From an uncultured Gemmatimonadota bacterium (GTDB lineage: Bacteria; Gemmatimonadota; Gemmatimonadetes; Gemmatimonadales; Gemmatimonadaceae), in assembly GCA_903910555.1 (NCBI GenBank), contig CAIVZZ010000002.1, forward strand, positions 1 through 64,000: a DNA stretch of 64,000 nt, written 5' to 3'. How positions within the stretch are numbered: the stretch's first letter is position 1; the number at the start of each line of letters is the position of its first letter. Shown here in pieces: positions 60,607-64,000 of the stretch. Made by a program: the position numbers and the translations under genes. Under the pieces are notes generated by a model. It ran no database searches, was not told where the DNA came from, and saw nothing but the letters and a program-made list of their open reading frames with translations.

Positions 60607-61362
60607 ATGATCGAAATCAACCTCCTGCCCGGCGCGCGAAAGCAGAAGCGGAGCCGATCGGCTGCCTTCGATTTCGGCGCGTTCTTCGGCAATCTCGCCG
60701 CGCGCGTCAGGGATCCGTTCCTGATCGCCGCCGTCGTGTGCGTGGTCATCGCGCTCGTGGCCGTGGGCGGCATGTTCCTGTATCAGAACCGTAAGATGGA
60801 TTCGCTGACCGAGCACTCGGCGAAGGCCACCCAGGACTCGACGCGCTAAGCGTCGGTCATCGCGCAGCGTCACGCGGCCGAAGAGCAGCGCGATTCCGTC
60901 GTCCGGCAGATCAATGTGATTCGCGCCATCGACGGCACACGATTTGTCTGGCCGCATATTCTCGACGAAGTCAGCCGCGCGCTCCCGCCATACACCTGGC
61001 TGACGACGTTGCAGCAGACGAGCGCCGTCCCGAGCCTCTCGCCCGAAGTCGAAGCAGGGCTTGGCGCCGGCGACTCAAAGAACAAGACGAAGCTCGAAGC
61101 GAAGGCCGATTCCGATGCCGTCGCCGCCGCGCAGCTGTCGTTCCGCATCGTCGGCCAGACCGTCGATATCCAGGCGCTCACCCGCTTCATGATTCAGCTC
61201 GAGGCTTCTCCGTGGATCGAGAACGTCGTGCTGCTGAAAACGGAGAACAAGGTGGTGCAGCCGGGCAATAAGGACGCCATCGAGTTTACGCTCGACATGA
61301 AACTGCAGAAGGCCGACTCGTCGGCCATCAAGAAAGTGCCGCTCAACGTCGCGGTGAGATAA
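60607..61362 (+). pseudogene. pilN: pilN interrupted by an in-frame TAA
   Basis: The N-terminal part (80 codons) is a proper PilN start with the PilM-binding MIEINLLPGARK and a membrane helix (FLIAAVVCVVIALVAVGG). A TAA at 60847-60849 ends it. The same frame continues through ASVIAQRHAAEEQRD and YTWLTTLQQTSAVP to 61362 as the periplasmic PilN domain, with no other start of note until GTG 60916. A single base change would restore a full gene of about 251 residues. Sequencing error, recent mutation or readthrough are the alternatives. Confidence 0.8.
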
Positions 61363-61364
61363 CC

Positions 61365-62069
61365 ATGGCAATTCTCCCGACGAAACAGCGCGACCAGGTC
61401 ATGGTGCTCATTGCGATTCTCGCACTGGGCCTCGTGGGCCTCTTCTGGTACTTCGTGTACGATCCGAAGAGCACCGACATCGACAAGCTTGCGCTGCACG
61501 TCGACTCGCTCGACGACATGAACCAGAAGGCGAAGTCCGAACTGGCGAAGGGCACGGTCGAGCAGATTCGCGAACAGGCACGCGTCTCGCGCGAGAACCT
61601 CGATCTGATGCGCACGCTCGTTCCCGCCGCGAACGAGGTCTCGAATCTCATCGACCAAGTCTCGACCGCCGCGCGTCGCGCACATCTCGACGTTGGCAAT
61701 CTCGAACCGGAGCCGCCGATCGAAGGCGAGCTGTTCGACACATATCGCTATCGCATGCGCATAAACGGGTCGTATCACGACATCGGCCAGATGCTCGCGA
61801 ACATCGGCTCGCTCAATCGCATCGTGACATCGCTGAACCTTCAGCTCACGCTCCCGCAGGGCAACGTACCGTCGGTCGGGGGTAAGCAGACGCTCGCATC
61901 CACGTTTGAGATCCAGACGTACGTCGTGCGCACGGCGCCGCGTGGCAAAGGCGCGCCCAAGCACGTTGTTCCGGGAGCTGCAGCGGCACCTGGCCCACCG
62001 CCGGGCGCAACACCGCCGCCGGCACCCGCAGGCGCACCGAAACCCAAGGCACCGGGAGGCGGAGCATGA
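61365..62069 (+). CDS. pilO: Type IV pilus alignment protein PilO
   Basis: This 234-residue protein has a short cytoplasmic start, one membrane helix (MVLIAILALGLVGLFWYF), a coiled coil (LHVDSLDDMNQKAKSELAKG) and the ferredoxin-like PilO domain (YRYRMRINGSYHDIGQMLAN). A Pro/Ala/Gly-rich tail is added. It overlaps pilP by ATGA. Confidence 0.9.
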   Translation: MAILPTKQRDQVMVLIAILALGLVGLFWYFVYDPKSTDIDKLALHVDSLDDMNQKAKSELAKGTVEQIREQARVSRENLDLMRTLVPAANEVSNLIDQVSTAARRAHLDVGNLEPEPPIEGELFDTYRYRMRINGSYHDIGQMLANIGSLNRIVTSLNLQLTLPQGNVPSVGGKQTLASTFEIQTYVVRTAPRGKGAPKHVVPGAAAAPGPPPGATPPPAPAGAPKPKAPGGGA

Positions 62070-62755
62070 TGCGCCGTTCTATGTACGCCATCGCGCTATT
62101 CACCGCCGCGTCGGTTGTCGCTGCTCCGGCGTCGGCGCAGATGCCGCCGTCGATCAGCAACCCGATCAACGCGGCAAAAAAGCAGGCAACGAGAACCAGC
62201 ACACAGATCAATAACGAGCAGAAGATCGGCAACGATCAGGGCACGAAGGCTGCGCCCATGCCGGCGGCGCAGGCGTCGCAAACAGCAGCGCAGAGCGCGG
62301 CACAAAAAGGCGCGCCGACAAAGCAGGGCACACCGACAAAAGCGGCGCCGGGTGCTGTTGCCGCCGACACGACGCAAAAGCGCGGCAGTGTCACGCAGAA
62401 CGGCGCGAAGACTTCGGTCACGTTCTACCGCGAAACGTTCACATACGAATCAGACGGACGGCGCGATCCGTTCCAGTCGCTCATGGCGACCGGTGAACTT
62501 CGCCCGATGATCTCCGATTTGACGCTCGTCGGAATCATCTATGATGAATCGGGACGGGGCTCCGTTGCGATTCTCGTTGACGCGTCGGCCGGCGGTCAGG
62601 CGTACCGCAAGCGAGTTGGTGATGTGCTCGGCCGCATGAAGATCACGAAGATTTCAGAAAAAGAAATCACTTTGAATGTTGACGAATTCGGATTCGCTCG
62701 TCAGGAGACGCTCCTGATCGACCGAAATCCGCGTACAGGTGCCAGGAGACCGTGA
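62066..62755 (+). CDS. pilP: Type IV pilus protein PilP
   Basis: This 229-residue protein has a signal peptide ending APASA before Gln and no lipobox Cys, unlike Pseudomonas PilP. An Ala/Gln/Lys-rich linker comes next, then the PilP beta domain (DGRRDPFQSLM, MISDLTLVGIIYDESGRGSVA). It links PilO to the secretin. The start ATG overlaps pilO and the stop overlaps pilQ. Confidence 0.88.
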   Translation: MMRRSMYAIALFTAASVVAAPASAQMPPSISNPINAAKKQATRTSTQINNEQKIGNDQGTKAAPMPAAQASQTAAQSAAQKGAPTKQGTPTKAAPGAVAADTTQKRGSVTQNGAKTSVTFYRETFTYESDGRRDPFQSLMATGELRPMISDLTLVGIIYDESGRGSVAILVDASAGGQAYRKRVGDVLGRMKITKISEKEITLNVDEFGFARQETLLIDRNPRTGARRP

Positions 62756-64000
62756 TGAAGCGAGTCTTGAGTTCGGCCGCACTCGCGGCAGGGTTTTTTC
62801 TTTCCGTGCCCCTTACCGATCGCATGGCGGACGCCGCCGCGGTCGGTCGCGACACGCCGCCGGCCGGGTCGGTCACTGCGCTTAGCGTCGTGCCCGGATC
62901 TGGTCACGCGGATGTCGTGATCGCAGTCGAAGGGCCATCGATCGAAATCATCGACTTCACACTCGAGAGTCCGCGCCGCGTCGTTGTCGACTTGAAGGGC
63001 GCGACGCTCGGCATAGCCGCGCGCCTCTACGACAAGGTCAGTCGTGGCGGCATCACCAACGTTCGCATGGCGCAGTGGAAGCCGGAGATCGTTCGCGTCG
63101 TGCTCGATCTCGACGGTCCGCGCGAGTATTCCATCGTCCGCGAAGATCATGATGTACGTGTGTCGGTGACGGGTCCGGCTGATTTCGCCGCATGGCGCAT
63201 CGGCGCGGGTCATACCGCGGTAGTGGGTGAGGTGTCAGTGGCGGCACGGTCAGACGCGGCTGCAGTCGCCGCGGCGCCGGCGCCTGTGGCAGCAGCCGCG
63301 GCGCCAGCAGCTGCGCCAGCGCCCGGACCAGTGCAGGCGGATCCTCCGCAGCGCGCGCCCATCACACGGGCGTCAACGAAGGTCGCGGAGCCGCAGCAGT
63401 CGCAGGAGCGCGCGATCACCGTCGATTTCCAGGACGTCGACATTCGCGACGTGATCACATCGTTCGCCGTCTACAGCGGCCGCACGATCGTGGTCGGCAA
63501 AGGCGTCGCCGGAACGGTGACTGCCAGCATCAAAGATCAGCCGTGGGATGTCGCGCTGCGTTCGATCCTGCAGTCGCAGGGGCTCAACGCGCTCGAGGAC
63601 GCCTCCGGCATCATCACGGTCGACAGTTACACGAACATTGCCGATCGCGCAAAGGTTGAACCGCTCTACACGCACGTCATCTCGGTGAACTACGCAAAGG
63701 CCGAGGTAATGGCGAACACGGTGAAGTCGCTGCTCGGCGCGGGCTGCGGAGGCGGTGCGGCTGGTGGCGGCGGAGGCGGCGGTGGCGGTGCCGGCGGCGC
63801 GGCAGGTGCGCCCGCGGCTTCGGGTGCGACCACGTGCAGTTCGCGCGGCTCGGCGAGCTTCGACGAAAAGACGAATACGGTGATCGTCACCGAGACGCCG
63901 TCGCGCCTCGCTGACATCGAGAGCTATATCCACGACCTCGACATCCGCACGCCGCAGGTGTCGATCAAGGCGAAAATTATTTCGGTCGACCGCACCTCCA
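62755..64000 (+). CDS. pilQ: Secretin PilQ, 5' part (cut by window edge)
   Basis: The first 415 codons are open to the window edge. A signal peptide (MKRVLSSAALAAGFFLSV) is followed by an AMIN domain (about residues 45-145), an Ala/Pro-rich linker, a secretin N0/STN domain (ITVDFQDVDIRDVITSFAVY) and an N1-type domain (HVISVNYAKAEVMANTVKSL). A Gly-rich loop with Cys on either side (AGCGGGAAGGG to TTCSSRGS) is inserted in the N1 region. The barrel lies beyond the edge. Confidence 0.9.
   Translation, partial: MKRVLSSAALAAGFFLSVPLTDRMADAAAVGRDTPPAGSVTALSVVPGSGHADVVIAVEGPSIEIIDFTLESPRRVVVDLKGATLGIAARLYDKVSRGGITNVRMAQWKPEIVRVVLDLDGPREYSIVREDHDVRVSVTGPADFAAWRIGAGHTAVVGEVSVAARSDAAAVAAAPAPVAAAAAPAAAPAPGPVQADPPQRAPITRASTKVAEPQQSQERAITVDFQDVDIRDVITSFAVYSGRTIVVGKGVAGTVTASIKDQPWDVALRSILQSQGLNALEDASGIITVDSYTNIADRAKVEPLYTHVISVNYAKAEVMANTVKSLLGAGCGGGAAGGGGGGGGGAGGAAGAPAASGATTCSSRGSASFDEKTNTVIVTETPSRLADIESYIHDLDIRTPQVSIKAKIISVDRTS

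Overview
The window is a GC-rich bacterial chromosome segment that most resembles the phylum Gemmatimonadota. The assignment rests on its gene mix: an Oar-like TonB-dependent receptor, a SprA-type giant outer-membrane protein, secreted M28 and DUF5117-type metalloproteases, secreted DinB and VOC proteins, and GTG/TTG starts with ATGA/GTGA overlaps. I saw no integrase, transposase, phage gene or CRISPR array. It reads as core chromosome with a few eroded genes.

Layout. 0.1-3.5 kb: TonB-dependent receptor (+). 3.6-7.9 kb: a minus-strand lipid-transport operon lptF-lptG-mlaE-mlaD without its ATPase. 8.1-15.2 kb: sprA overlapped by a lipoprotein glutaminyl cyclase gene. 15.25-15.83 kb: no protein gene, but two palindromic repeats, a tRNA-like remnant and a terminator. 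15.8-17.7 kb: DinB, a Cys-rich CPCC-like protein and a lipoprotein cyclophilin. 17.7-19.3 kb: secreted VOC and DinB-like proteins (-). 19.5-22.0 kb: pilC, a SnoaL-like protein and a TonB_C lipoprotein. 22.0-24.9 kb: a broken di-haem peroxidase and a phosphoesterase (-). 25.0-31.6 kb: rhodanese, FAD amine oxidase, double-domain ALDH16, deoC and an M28 peptidase. 31.6-36.1 kb: a tightly coupled operon of M20 hydrolase, pnuC, nadR-like kinase, histidine kinase and LuxR-type regulator. 36.1-46.8 kb: osmC, infA, a hydroxylase, a methyltransferase, an esterase, an FMN reductase, an S4 protein, exported proteins, SulP and arfB. 46.9-64.0 kb: a large type IV pilus region.

The pilus region is the clearest functional unit. 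It runs pilS-like, pilR-like, three GT-C-type membrane proteins and one GT2 glycosyltransferase, two almost identical pilins behind an exact GG-N10-GC sigma-54 promoter, a soluble histidine kinase, three minor pilins, then pilM-N-O-P-Q, with pilQ cut by the window edge. pilN carries an in-frame TAA. pilC lies 40 kb away; pilB, pilT and pilD are not in the window.

Two wider patterns stand out. First, ten of thirteen predicted signal peptidase I substrates have glutamine directly after the cleavage site, and the window encodes a Bacteroidota-type glutaminyl cyclase fused into the sprA operon. Together these suggest a pyroglutamate 'Q-rule' and a SprA-like export system outside Bacteroidota. Second, several intergenic gaps hold nested palindromes made of short repeated words, often wrapped around a strong terminator. 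One such element sits in frame inside the ALDH16 gene.
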